Under the pieces are notes generated by a model. It made no database searches. It was not told where the DNA came from and saw nothing but the letters and a program-made list of their open reading frames with translations. From Massilibacteroides sp. (GTDB lineage Bacteria > Bacteroidota > Bacteroidia > Bacteroidales > Tannerellaceae), in assembly GCA_028708075.1 (NCBI GenBank), contig JAQVZS010000007.1, positions 1-58,845 of the forward strand: 58,845 bases of DNA. Reading direction: 5' to 3'. This document shows, one piece after another, positions 52,380 through 58,845 of the stretch (position 1 is its first letter; each line of letters opens with the position of its first letter). The position numbers and the translations under genes were made by a program.

Positions 52380-52498
52380 GCTTATGAATCAATTGCCGGG
52401 AAAAAGGGAAGAGTAGTTGATTCCATGAACGAAAAACGGTAAGGAAGAAAGGGCTTTGATTTGTACTTTATGACTATTTTTGCCGGGAATAAAAATAT

Positions 52499-54031
52499 AT
52501 GAAGTACATGTTTACGAATCATAAGCCGCTTTTGTCCGTTCTTATCATTTTCTTTATAACCTCGTGTTCTGTTTCCCGGCAGGTTATTGTTCCGGTTTCC
52601 GAAAATCCGAAAAGAGAATTTCGGGGCGCCTGGATTCAAACGGCTTTTCAAGGGGAATATAAAGAAATGACTCCGGCTGAGATGCGTAATAGTTTTATAA
52701 AGAAACTGGATTTTTTGCAGTTGTGCGGAATCAATGCGATTATATTTCAGGTACGTCCAGAAGCAGACGCGTTTTATAAGTCCGACATCGAGCCCTGGAG
52801 TCGTTTTCTTACGGGAGAACAGGGCGTCGCTCCTGCCGGAAATTTTGATCCGATGGCTTTTTTGATTGAAGAATGCCATAAGCGTAACATGGAATTTCAT
52901 GCCTGGTTGAATCCGTATCGTGCCAGTACGGCTGGGAATACCCATTTTGCGGAATCACATATATATCATCGCCGGCCGGATTTATTTGTAAAATATAATA
53001 AACAAATATTATTCGATCCGGGCATTCCGGATAACAGGCAGTTTATTTGTCGGGTTGTGCGCGATATCGTTTCGCGTTATGATGTGGACGCTATTCACAT
53101 GGACGATTATTTTTATCCGTATCCGACGTCGGGTGAATCTTTTCCAGATGAGGCGAGCTTTCAAAAATACGGTAAATCTAAAGGGTATACTGAGGCAAGA
53201 AAAACAGACTGGCGGCGTGAGAATGTGAATATGTTAATTCGTGAATTGAAACGTACTATTTTGTTGACGAAGCCCTGGGTACGTTTTGGTATTAGTCCTT
53301 TTGGTATTTACCGGAACAAAAAAAATACACCGGATGGTTCGGGAAGTAATACGAACGGGCTTCAAAATTACGATGATCTCTACGCGGATATCCTTCGTTG
53401 GGAGAAGGAAGGGTGGATAGATTATACGATTCCACAGATTTATTGGGAGATCGGACATCCTGCTGCCGATTATACAACCTTGATTCATTGGTGGAATGAG
53501 AATACGGAAGGAGGGCATCTATATATTGGGCAGGATGTAGCTCGTACAATGAAAGCCGGGCAGTTGACACAAAAAATGCGCTTAGCGCGTGCCCTGCCGA
53601 ACGTGCAGGGTAATTGTTTTTGGCCGGCAAACGAAGTGCTTTGGAATAACGGCAGGGTGGCGGATAGTTTGAGAAGGCACTACCATTGCTCTCCGGCTCT
53701 GATCCCGGCCTATACGAACTTACATGACCGGAGTCCGAAAGACGTTAAGAAGTTGAAAGCGGAATGGACAGAACAGGGATATGTATTGCACTGGCAGGCA
53801 GAACAGAATCTGACGAACCCGGAGCTGGCTTCTTATTTTGTGATTTATTGTTTTAAAAATAAAGAGGCCAAAAATCTGAATAACCCGGATAAGATCGTTG
53901 CCATGACCCGGGATCCGTTTTTTTTGTTGCCTTATGAAGATGGAAAGGAAAAATATGTGTACGTAGTAACCGCTGTCGACCGTTTTCACAACGAAAGCCA
54001 AAAAGGAAAAACAAAAAAAGTAAAACTATGA
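52499..54031 (+). CDS. GHL10-family (DUF187) glycosidase lipoprotein
   Basis: 510 aa. Lipobox ITSC gives a lipid Cys near residue 23. The catalytic TIM barrel (about 35-380) shows EFRGAWIQTAFQ, FQVRPEADAFYKSDIEPWS, EFHAWLNPYRAS, DVDAIHMDDYFYPYP and TIPQIYWEIGH, all typical of GHL10. Escherichia coli DigH of this family cuts peptide-free peptidoglycan strands. A fibronectin-III-like end follows (about 415-510). The stop overlaps the next start by 4 bp, so it is coupled to the peptidase gene. The salvage locus nearby would fit a murein substrate, but this is inference. Confidence 0.9.
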   Translation: MKYMFTNHKPLLSVLIIFFITSCSVSRQVIVPVSENPKREFRGAWIQTAFQGEYKEMTPAEMRNSFIKKLDFLQLCGINAIIFQVRPEADAFYKSDIEPWSRFLTGEQGVAPAGNFDPMAFLIEECHKRNMEFHAWLNPYRASTAGNTHFAESHIYHRRPDLFVKYNKQILFDPGIPDNRQFICRVVRDIVSRYDVDAIHMDDYFYPYPTSGESFPDEASFQKYGKSKGYTEARKTDWRRENVNMLIRELKRTILLTKPWVRFGISPFGIYRNKKNTPDGSGSNTNGLQNYDDLYADILRWEKEGWIDYTIPQIYWEIGHPAADYTTLIHWWNENTEGGHLYIGQDVARTMKAGQLTQKMRLARALPNVQGNCFWPANEVLWNNGRVADSLRRHYHCSPALIPAYTNLHDRSPKDVKKLKAEWTEQGYVLHWQAEQNLTNPELASYFVIYCFKNKEAKNLNNPDKIVAMTRDPFFLLPYEDGKEKYVYVVTAVDRFHNESQKGKTKKVKL

Positions 54032-55161
54032 ATTGGAAAGGCGTCGCTCTTTTGCTGATCTTGGTTCTTACCGGTTGCATGAAAGATGACAAACCGGATG
54101 ATATCGCGATGCGAACAATTCTGGTTTATATGGTGGGAGATAACTCGTTGAGCAGTTTTACGTATAAAAATCTTCAGTCGATTGTAGAAGGTGCGGAACA
54201 CTCTTCGATAGAAACCTGTAATCTTTTGGTTTACATAGATGCTTTAGATGCGGCACCCAAATTATATAAAATAGAAAAAAACAGTAAAGGAAAAGCCGAT
54301 TCGGTTCTTGTCGTGACATATAAAGAACAAAATTCCGTAGATGAAGAAGTGATGCGTTCGGTGATAGAAACGGTTTATTCAGCTTATCCTGCTGAAGAGA
54401 AAGGCCTTTTCTTGTGGAGTCATGGAACTGCCTGGCTGCCTTCTGATATAACTAATTATTTGAAGTCGTTTGGTCAGGATGGGGCAGCCGATATGGAAAT
54501 GACAGACTTGAAAGACGCATTGCCCGGCAGATACGATTATATTGTGTTTGATGCCTGTTATATGGCTAGTGTAGAAGTTGTCTATGAATTGAAAGACAAA
54601 GCAGACTATATTATCGGTTCATCTACCGAGATTATTGGCGATGGATTTCCTTATTCGGATATTATCCCGATTCTACTGTCCGGTCAATCACTCGAAGAAC
54701 GATTAATCTCGGCTTCAACTTTTTTTTATAATCATTACGACCATCTTGTGGGGTATAATCGAACCGGGAATATTTCTTTGGTGAGAACAGCTTATCTCAA
54801 CGATCTGGCGACGACATGTCGGCAAATACTTTACGGGACATATGAGGAAGAGCGGATGATAGATCCATCCAAGTTCGGATTGGATCTTCAGGCGCTGGAA
54901 TACTTGACATATCCCTATACAGATAGCTACTTGTACGATTTTGGGGATTTTCTTTCTCAGTTTGAAGAAAACGGCAAGATTTCTTTAGACGAGACGGTTT
55001 TATATAAAGCTACGACGCCGACAGCTTATTTTGACGGCCCCAAAACGGCTATGGAAATCCAAACATACAGTGGTTTGTCTGTTTACATTCCCCAAAAAAG
55101 ACATGCCGCGATGAATGAATGGTATCGCTGCTTAGCATGGTATAAGGCAGTGTACGAATAA
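54028..55161 (+). CDS. Clostripain-family (C11) cysteine peptidase lipoprotein
   Basis: 377 aa, lipobox LTGC (Cys17). The caspase-like fold has AMRTILVYMVGDNSLSSF at the N-terminus, the catalytic His in FLWSHGTAW (H132) and the nucleophile in IVFDACYMASVEV (C177), then SSTEIIGDGFPYSDI. C11 enzymes cut after Arg/Lys and are often exported in gut Bacteroidetes. Anchored outside the cytoplasm. Coupled to the GHL10 gene by an ATGA overlap. Whether it acts on host proteins or on its own cell wall/surface proteins is not known. The next gene converges with it, three bases away. Confidence 0.92.
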   Translation: MNWKGVALLLILVLTGCMKDDKPDDIAMRTILVYMVGDNSLSSFTYKNLQSIVEGAEHSSIETCNLLVYIDALDAAPKLYKIEKNSKGKADSVLVVTYKEQNSVDEEVMRSVIETVYSAYPAEEKGLFLWSHGTAWLPSDITNYLKSFGQDGAADMEMTDLKDALPGRYDYIVFDACYMASVEVVYELKDKADYIIGSSTEIIGDGFPYSDIIPILLSGQSLEERLISASTFFYNHYDHLVGYNRTGNISLVRTAYLNDLATTCRQILYGTYEEERMIDPSKFGLDLQALEYLTYPYTDSYLYDFGDFLSQFEENGKISLDETVLYKATTPTAYFDGPKTAMEIQTYSGLSVYIPQKRHAAMNEWYRCLAWYKAVYE

Positions 55162-55164
55162 TCG

Positions 55165-57459
55165 CTATCGGATTAGAAATACTTTTTTATAACGTTTGCT
55201 TTCTCCGTCTGTATGATAAAGTTCTGCGTAAAAAATATAAACACCCGGGATTAATTTATTCCCTCCGAAGGCAAGCCCGTCCCAGTGAATGACCCCTTCA
55301 GTACCCAATAATTCATGATTGATTATTTCTGCTACGTTTTTTCCGGACAAATCGAAAATCTGTGCTTTACATCTGTAGCCCGATTTATCCAGATGAAAAG
55401 CAATTGAATAATTTCCTGTTTCGCAAGCATATTCGGGGGCTTGAATACCCGTTGGATGATCTTTTTCGTTTTGGGAAGATTGCGAGTTTGCATAACCGGG
55501 TGTGCCACCACCGGATAAAGTAGAAGCAGAAGTCCAGTTGGATGAATCTTGCGATTCGCCTTGCAGGTTTATTCGTTCTAATGCGATTCCTTGGGCGTTT
55601 GTAGCAGAAAACGCATGCCATTTTTTGTTATAATGAACTTCATCGACTACTTTCTGATCTTGGTTTCGAAATAAAACCAGTTTAGAAGTTGTATTTGCCA
55701 AAATCGGAAGGTTTAGTTCGTGCAGCACGTCCGGAGAGGATATCAGAAAAAAATTACGAACCCCTTCGATGTTTTTTGTAAGCAAAACGTACGAGTCTGC
55801 TGCCATGACTTTATTTACAGAAGATAAGGAATATGAGGTGCCAAGTGACCCGTCTTCCTTTCTGATGGAAATAGACAGATCTCTTAATGATAATTCTCTG
55901 GTTGACCGGTTATACAATTCAATGTATTCACTTCCTCCTTCCTGTGGTTCGGGCAACAGTTCCGAAAAAATAATTTCTCCGGATAAAACGATGGTTTTTT
56001 CTTCGTCTTTGTCCGGTGTGGGTGAATTTATTGAATTGCGTGAACCCGGTGTTCCGCCACGTGCATCCGAAGAATAATTCCACCCATCGTCTGTGCGTTC
56101 CCAGGAATATCCTGCTTTCGCTTTGGGATAAGTAAATTCATCTATTACCGTTCCGTTGCTCGACAATATACGTGTTTCCTTGCCGGTATTGGCTAATGCG
56201 GAAGGAAATGTAGCCAATGGGATTTTTGCACCTCCGGCATCTATCTGGATCGAACGGCTTTCCCTGTAGAGCACAGCATAGCCATTAGCCGGAACAGTAT
56301 CTTTTAATAAAACGTTCTTTTCAGCATAACAAAAAATCCAACCGTTAAGGTCGATTATTTTAGGTGTGGTATTGAATAATTCGACATATTCCGTTTCCGG
56401 CAAACCCGAGGCCCCCTTAGGATCGGCCATAATTTCGTTGATCAATAGGTCTCCTATTTGGGCGGTCGTTGTTTCGTGTTCTTCTTCATCCGGCATTTTA
56501 TTATCGTTTGTTGCCTGAAAAGTATAAGCGAAAGCACAAAATCGGTTTGTTTCTTTATCATATAAATCGCTGCAAGAAAGAGTATACTCTTTTCCTTTCT
56601 CCATCGTCTCCTGCCACGAAAGGCAAATTTTTTTTTCGTCTTCCGAAAGCTTAATTTGGTCGGAAGTACCTAATCCGATGAGAGAAAAAACCGCTGAGGC
56701 CGGATTGACGTTATGGTTGAATTGTAAGGACAAAGTCGATACATTTTCCTGTTTCAGAGAAAGTAAGGCCAATGAATCCGGGTCCTTTTCCGGTTCCGAA
56801 GGAGATTCTGACGAAAAGTTCCGGATATAGATCGGACCGAAATATTTGTCTTTCGCATGTCCTGAACTATATTTACAAGATAAAATAAAGAAACCGGAAA
56901 CAGATTGCGAGGTGTAATCCGTTGTTCCTACCTTGGTAAATTCAGGGTTTGCGTCGCCACGTGCATATACTGTTATTTGTTTATCTTCTGTCATCACACG
57001 AATGTGAATATCGAATTGAGACTGGAGATTTTTTATTTTTTTTGTGATCAACGTTTTTGTCATCTTTTGATCTGTTACGTAACAAAGAGAGATCGCCTGA
57101 TTTTCTATTCCTTTTTTCCCCCCTAATTCGATATAATACGCTGTAGAAGAATCAGCCGGATTCTTTTTGTCACTCCATAAATAAATCCGGAAAAAATTGT
57201 TGGTGGAAGTACGATAATTTGATTTTACCCGGAATTCCCATTCATTTTCATCCAGAATGACTCCGTAAAGCGAAACGTAGGCTTCAGAGGTTCTATCCTG
57301 ATCGTTTAATTGCAAAAAGCCATTACCGGAACTGTATTTTTCTGTATCTCCTTCCCAGGTATAACGGGCTGTGATCTGCGAAGTGTCGAACGATTCGTTT
57401 ATCTGTGCGTATGTGCAAAAAGGCAGTAAAAAAGCAAAAAATAGAGACAATTGTTTCAT
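55165..57459 (-). CDS. Secreted lamin-tail-domain protein with C-terminal sorting-type domain
   Basis: 764 aa with a signal peptide (CTYA-Q, about residue 18). A lectin-like N-terminal beta-sandwich (about 20-215), a Bacteroidetes Ig-like part (about 225-320), two lamin-tail domains (about 335-470 with LLINEIMADPKG and VELFNTTPKIIDLNGW; about 495-660 with IIFSELLPEPQEGGSEYIEL) and a C-terminal domain (about 685-764: GVIHWDGLAFGGNKLIPGVY, then KKVFLIR). The end resembles FlgD/T9SS-type sorting domains, so type IX export to the surface is likely, in line with the PorW/SprE-like gene in this window. Function unknown. Confidence 0.85.
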   Translation of the reverse strand: MKQLSLFFAFLLPFCTYAQINESFDTSQITARYTWEGDTEKYSSGNGFLQLNDQDRTSEAYVSLYGVILDENEWEFRVKSNYRTSTNNFFRIYLWSDKKNPADSSTAYYIELGGKKGIENQAISLCYVTDQKMTKTLITKKIKNLQSQFDIHIRVMTEDKQITVYARGDANPEFTKVGTTDYTSQSVSGFFILSCKYSSGHAKDKYFGPIYIRNFSSESPSEPEKDPDSLALLSLKQENVSTLSLQFNHNVNPASAVFSLIGLGTSDQIKLSEDEKKICLSWQETMEKGKEYTLSCSDLYDKETNRFCAFAYTFQATNDNKMPDEEEHETTTAQIGDLLINEIMADPKGASGLPETEYVELFNTTPKIIDLNGWIFCYAEKNVLLKDTVPANGYAVLYRESRSIQIDAGGAKIPLATFPSALANTGKETRILSSNGTVIDEFTYPKAKAGYSWERTDDGWNYSSDARGGTPGSRNSINSPTPDKDEEKTIVLSGEIIFSELLPEPQEGGSEYIELYNRSTRELSLRDLSISIRKEDGSLGTSYSLSSVNKVMAADSYVLLTKNIEGVRNFFLISSPDVLHELNLPILANTTSKLVLFRNQDQKVVDEVHYNKKWHAFSATNAQGIALERINLQGESQDSSNWTSASTLSGGGTPGYANSQSSQNEKDHPTGIQAPEYACETGNYSIAFHLDKSGYRCKAQIFDLSGKNVAEIINHELLGTEGVIHWDGLAFGGNKLIPGVYIFYAELYHTDGESKRYKKVFLIR

Positions 57460-57487
57460 AGTTTATCGGCTTTTGTATTAAAATATA

Positions 57488-57495
57488 TATCTTTG
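57488..57495 (+). promoter_or_regulatory. Candidate -7 box for asd
   Basis: TATCTTTG, 80 bases before the asd ATG at 57576. The leader would be about 75 nt. Confidence 0.45.
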
Positions 57496-57504
57496 CGATC
57501 GATA

Positions 57505-57551
57505 CGTTATAACTGTTCGTCCAGAGATCGTATGCGGGCAAAGTTATAACG
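57505..57551. promoter_or_regulatory. Pair of GTTATAAC palindromes between asd and the lamin-tail gene
   Basis: CGTTATAAC (57505-57513) and GTTATAACG (57543-57551) contain identical 8-bp palindromes with centres 37 bases apart. They lie between two face-to-face -7 boxes and could be operators. Confidence 0.45.
57539..57546 (-). promoter_or_regulatory. Candidate -7 box for the lamin-tail gene
   Basis: TAACTTTG on the minus strand, 79 bases before the ATG at 57459. Transcripts from this box and from 57488-57495 would overlap antisense for about 30 bases. Confidence 0.4.
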
Positions 57552-57575
57552 ATTTTTTTACACATTAAAAAAAGA

Positions 57576-58592
57576 ATGCTCAAAATGAAAGTAGCAATTG
57601 TTGGAGTAAGCGGTGCCGTGGGACAAGAGTTCCTGCGCGTGCTTGATGAGAGAAACTTCCCTTTGGACGAGCTTGTCCTTTTTGGCTCTTCCCGTAGTAC
57701 AGGACGTTCTTATACCTTCCGGGGTAAACAATATACCGTGAAGGAACTCAAGCATAACGACGACTTTAAGGGTATTGATGTTGCTTTTGTTTCGGCCGGA
57801 GGAAGTACTTCTATTGAATATGCGGAAACGATAACCAAGCATGGAGCGGTAATGATTGATAATTCCAGTGCGTTCCGCATGGAAAACGATGTGCCTTTGG
57901 TTGTTCCCGAAGTTAATCCGGAAGATGCGTTGGTTCGTCCGCGAGGAATCATTGCAAACCCGAATTGTACGACAATTCAGATGGTCGTTGCTTTAAAGGC
58001 GATTGAAAAAATTTCGCATATAAAACGGGTGCATGTTTCCACTTACCAGGCAGCAAGTGGAGCTGGAGCATCTGCTATGGCGGAATTAGTAAAACAATAT
58101 GACGAATTGCTGAAAGGTGAAAAACCGACAATAGAAAAATTTGCTTACCAATTGGCGTATAACTTAATCCCTCAGGTGGACGTATTTACAGAAAACGGAT
58201 ATACCAAAGAGGAGATGAAGATGTATAATGAAACGCGCAAGATTATGCATTCTGATATTGAAGTGAGTGCAACTTGTGTGCGTGTTCCGGTTTTACGGGC
58301 GCATAGTGAAGCGACCTGGGTAGAAACGGAACGTCCTGTCAGTGTTGAAGAGGCGCGCAAGGCGTTTGCAGAGACTGAAGGAATTATTTTACAGGATGAT
58401 CCAGCGAACAAAGATTATCCGATGCCATTGTTTGTTTCCGAAAAAGAACCGGTTTATGTAGGGCGTATCCGTAAGGATTTGACGAATTTGAACGGTCTGA
58501 CGTTTTGGACGGTTAGTGATCAGATTAAAAAAGGTGCAGCTTTGAATGCAGTTCAAATTGCCGAGTATCTGATTAAGGTAAAGAATATATAA
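57576..58592 (+). CDS. asd: Aspartate-semialdehyde dehydrogenase
   Basis: 338 aa, the usual length; a second ATG three codons in (MKVAIVG) is an equally good start. It reduces aspartyl phosphate to the semialdehyde, the branch point for lysine, diaminopimelate, threonine and methionine. The NADPH motif [18 protein letters not shown], the catalytic cysteine in [10 protein letters not shown], substrate-binding [11 protein letters not shown] and the active-site His in [11 protein letters not shown] are all complete. A terminator follows. By product it links to diaminopimelate for peptidoglycan. Confidence 0.97.
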   Translation: MLKMKVAIVGVSGAVGQEFLRVLDERNFPLDELVLFGSSRSTGRSYTFRGKQYTVKELKHNDDFKGIDVAFVSAGGSTSIEYAETITKHGAVMIDNSSAFRMENDVPLVVPEVNPEDALVRPRGIIANPNCTTIQMVVALKAIEKISHIKRVHVSTYQAASGAGASAMAELVKQYDELLKGEKPTIEKFAYQLAYNLIPQVDVFTENGYTKEEMKMYNETRKIMHSDIEVSATCVRVPVLRAHSEATWVETERPVSVEEARKAFAETEGIILQDDPANKDYPMPLFVSEKEPVYVGRIRKDLTNLNGLTFWTVSDQIKKGAALNAVQIAEYLIKVKNI

Positions 58593-58629
58593 GAAGAAAT
58601 TCGATAGGGAGACAATATTTATTTGGGGG

Positions 58630-58672
58630 GAGAGTAGTAGGGACTAACTTACTACTCTCGCTTTATTTAATG
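58630..58672 (+). terminator. Terminator after asd
   Basis: GAGAGTAGTA (58630-58639) and TACTACTCTC (58650-58659) form a perfect 10-bp stem with a 10-base loop, followed by GCTTTATTT. Confidence 0.8.
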
Positions 58673-58740
58673 CTCCTTGATTTATTTCATATGGATCTAA
58701 AAATGTTGATTTCAGATGATTTTATTAATTTATTCTTTTA

Positions 58741-58748
58741 TATATTTG
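58741..58748 (+). promoter_or_regulatory. Candidate -7 box for the gene at the right edge
   Basis: TATATTTG, 56 bases before the ATG at 58804. The stretch around it is very AT-rich. Confidence 0.4.
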
Positions 58749-58803
58749 AAAATCTTTTTTAAAGAAACCACAAATGGCTTTTTTATAATTAAATTTTTTT
58801 ACC

Positions 58804-58845
58804 ATGAAAGAAGTAAATAAAAAGGGTATTAGCCGTAGAGAATTC
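58804..58845 (+). CDS. Start of a Tat-exported protein, cut by the window edge
   Basis: Only 14 codons are present: MKEVNKKGISRREF. The SRREF stretch is the start of a twin-arginine (Tat) signal (S-R-R-x-F-L-K), which moves folded, often cofactor-bearing proteins across the inner membrane. In Bacteroidales, Gfo/Idh-type oxidoreductases and iron-sulfur proteins often begin this way, but the family cannot be told here. It follows the asd terminator and a TATATTTG box. Confidence 0.65.
   Translation, partial: MKEVNKKGISRREF

Larger units (their letters stand above)
52033..52498. other. 466-bp space with gene debris
   Basis: Between the BlaR1-like gene and the GHL10 gene. Most of it is taken up by two RhuM-like fragments (52075-52212 and 52233-52379); the rest shows nothing recognisable. 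Confidence 0.6.

Noticed and set aside
57496-57575. Lysine riboswitch in the asd leader
   Set aside because: The leader is only about 75 nt, far too short, and no conserved riboswitch core was recognised.

Overview
The window reads as chromosomal DNA from a member of the Bacteroidales, probably near Parabacteroides, Tannerella or Porphyromonas. The signs are: SusC/SusD and ECF-sigma/FecR genes; repeated TAnnTTTG boxes ahead of genes (the Bacteroidetes -7 element) with little Shine-Dalgarno signal; a PorW/SprE-like lipoprotein and a secreted protein with a C-terminal sorting-type domain, both pointing to type IX secretion; and a murT-murK-murQ muropeptide-salvage set like that known from Tannerella forsythia. 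Genes are densely packed. No rRNA, tRNA, CRISPR array or intact mobile element was seen.

Layout. 1-2.2 kb: the end of a TonB-dependent receptor gene followed by an exported, degenerate O-methyltransferase-fold protein. 2.4-10.3 kb (minus strand): flavin oxidoreductase, pstS, a phosphate-type porin and purL, with a candidate small RNA at about 3.9-4.06 kb. 10.5-17.9 kb (plus): an acetyltransferase, then aroA, a small membrane protein, a metal ABC permease, the PorW/SprE-like lipoprotein and an AIM6-like phosphodiesterase in close succession. 18.0-25.2 kb: sigma factor, FecR, SusC and SusD, with no glycan-degrading enzyme. 25.3-29.0 kb (minus): uronate catabolism (kdgK, eda, uxaC) and a DNA-repair methyltransferase. 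29.1-34.6 kb (minus): a three-gene RND efflux pump. 34.9-43.2 kb: two divergent arms of a peptidoglycan-salvage locus. 43.9-49.5 kb: a biotin-dependent carboxyltransferase, a DUF4954 beta-helix protein, hflX and a YegP-like protein. 49.7-52.0 kb: a BlaI/BlaR1-type pair with a clear double operator. 52.5-57.5 kb: a GHL10 glycosidase, a clostripain-family peptidase and a lamin-tail surface protein. 57.6-58.6 kb: asd. The last 42 bases open a gene with a Tat signal.

How genes work together. The 34.9-43.2 kb locus is the most interesting. On the left arm a tandem glycosyltransferase, a HIT/GalT-like DUF4922 protein, a MurT-like permease, a MurK-like kinase and MurQ are tightly packed, three of the junctions being 4-bp stop/start overlaps or short gaps. 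On the right arm are a sodium:solute symporter and a SpoIID/LytB-domain protein that has no signal peptide. MurT-MurK-MurQ would import MurNAc and convert it to GlcNAc-6-P; the other four genes have no assigned step and could be an undescribed cytoplasmic branch of murein sugar metabolism. Two decayed fragments, of a DNA methyltransferase (34.7 kb) and of RhuM (52.1-52.4 kb), suggest that restriction-modification-type islands were once present. Two long intergenic spaces (3.6-3.9 kb and 43.4-43.6 kb) share a degenerate repeat of about 22 bp with a TCGGGATG core.
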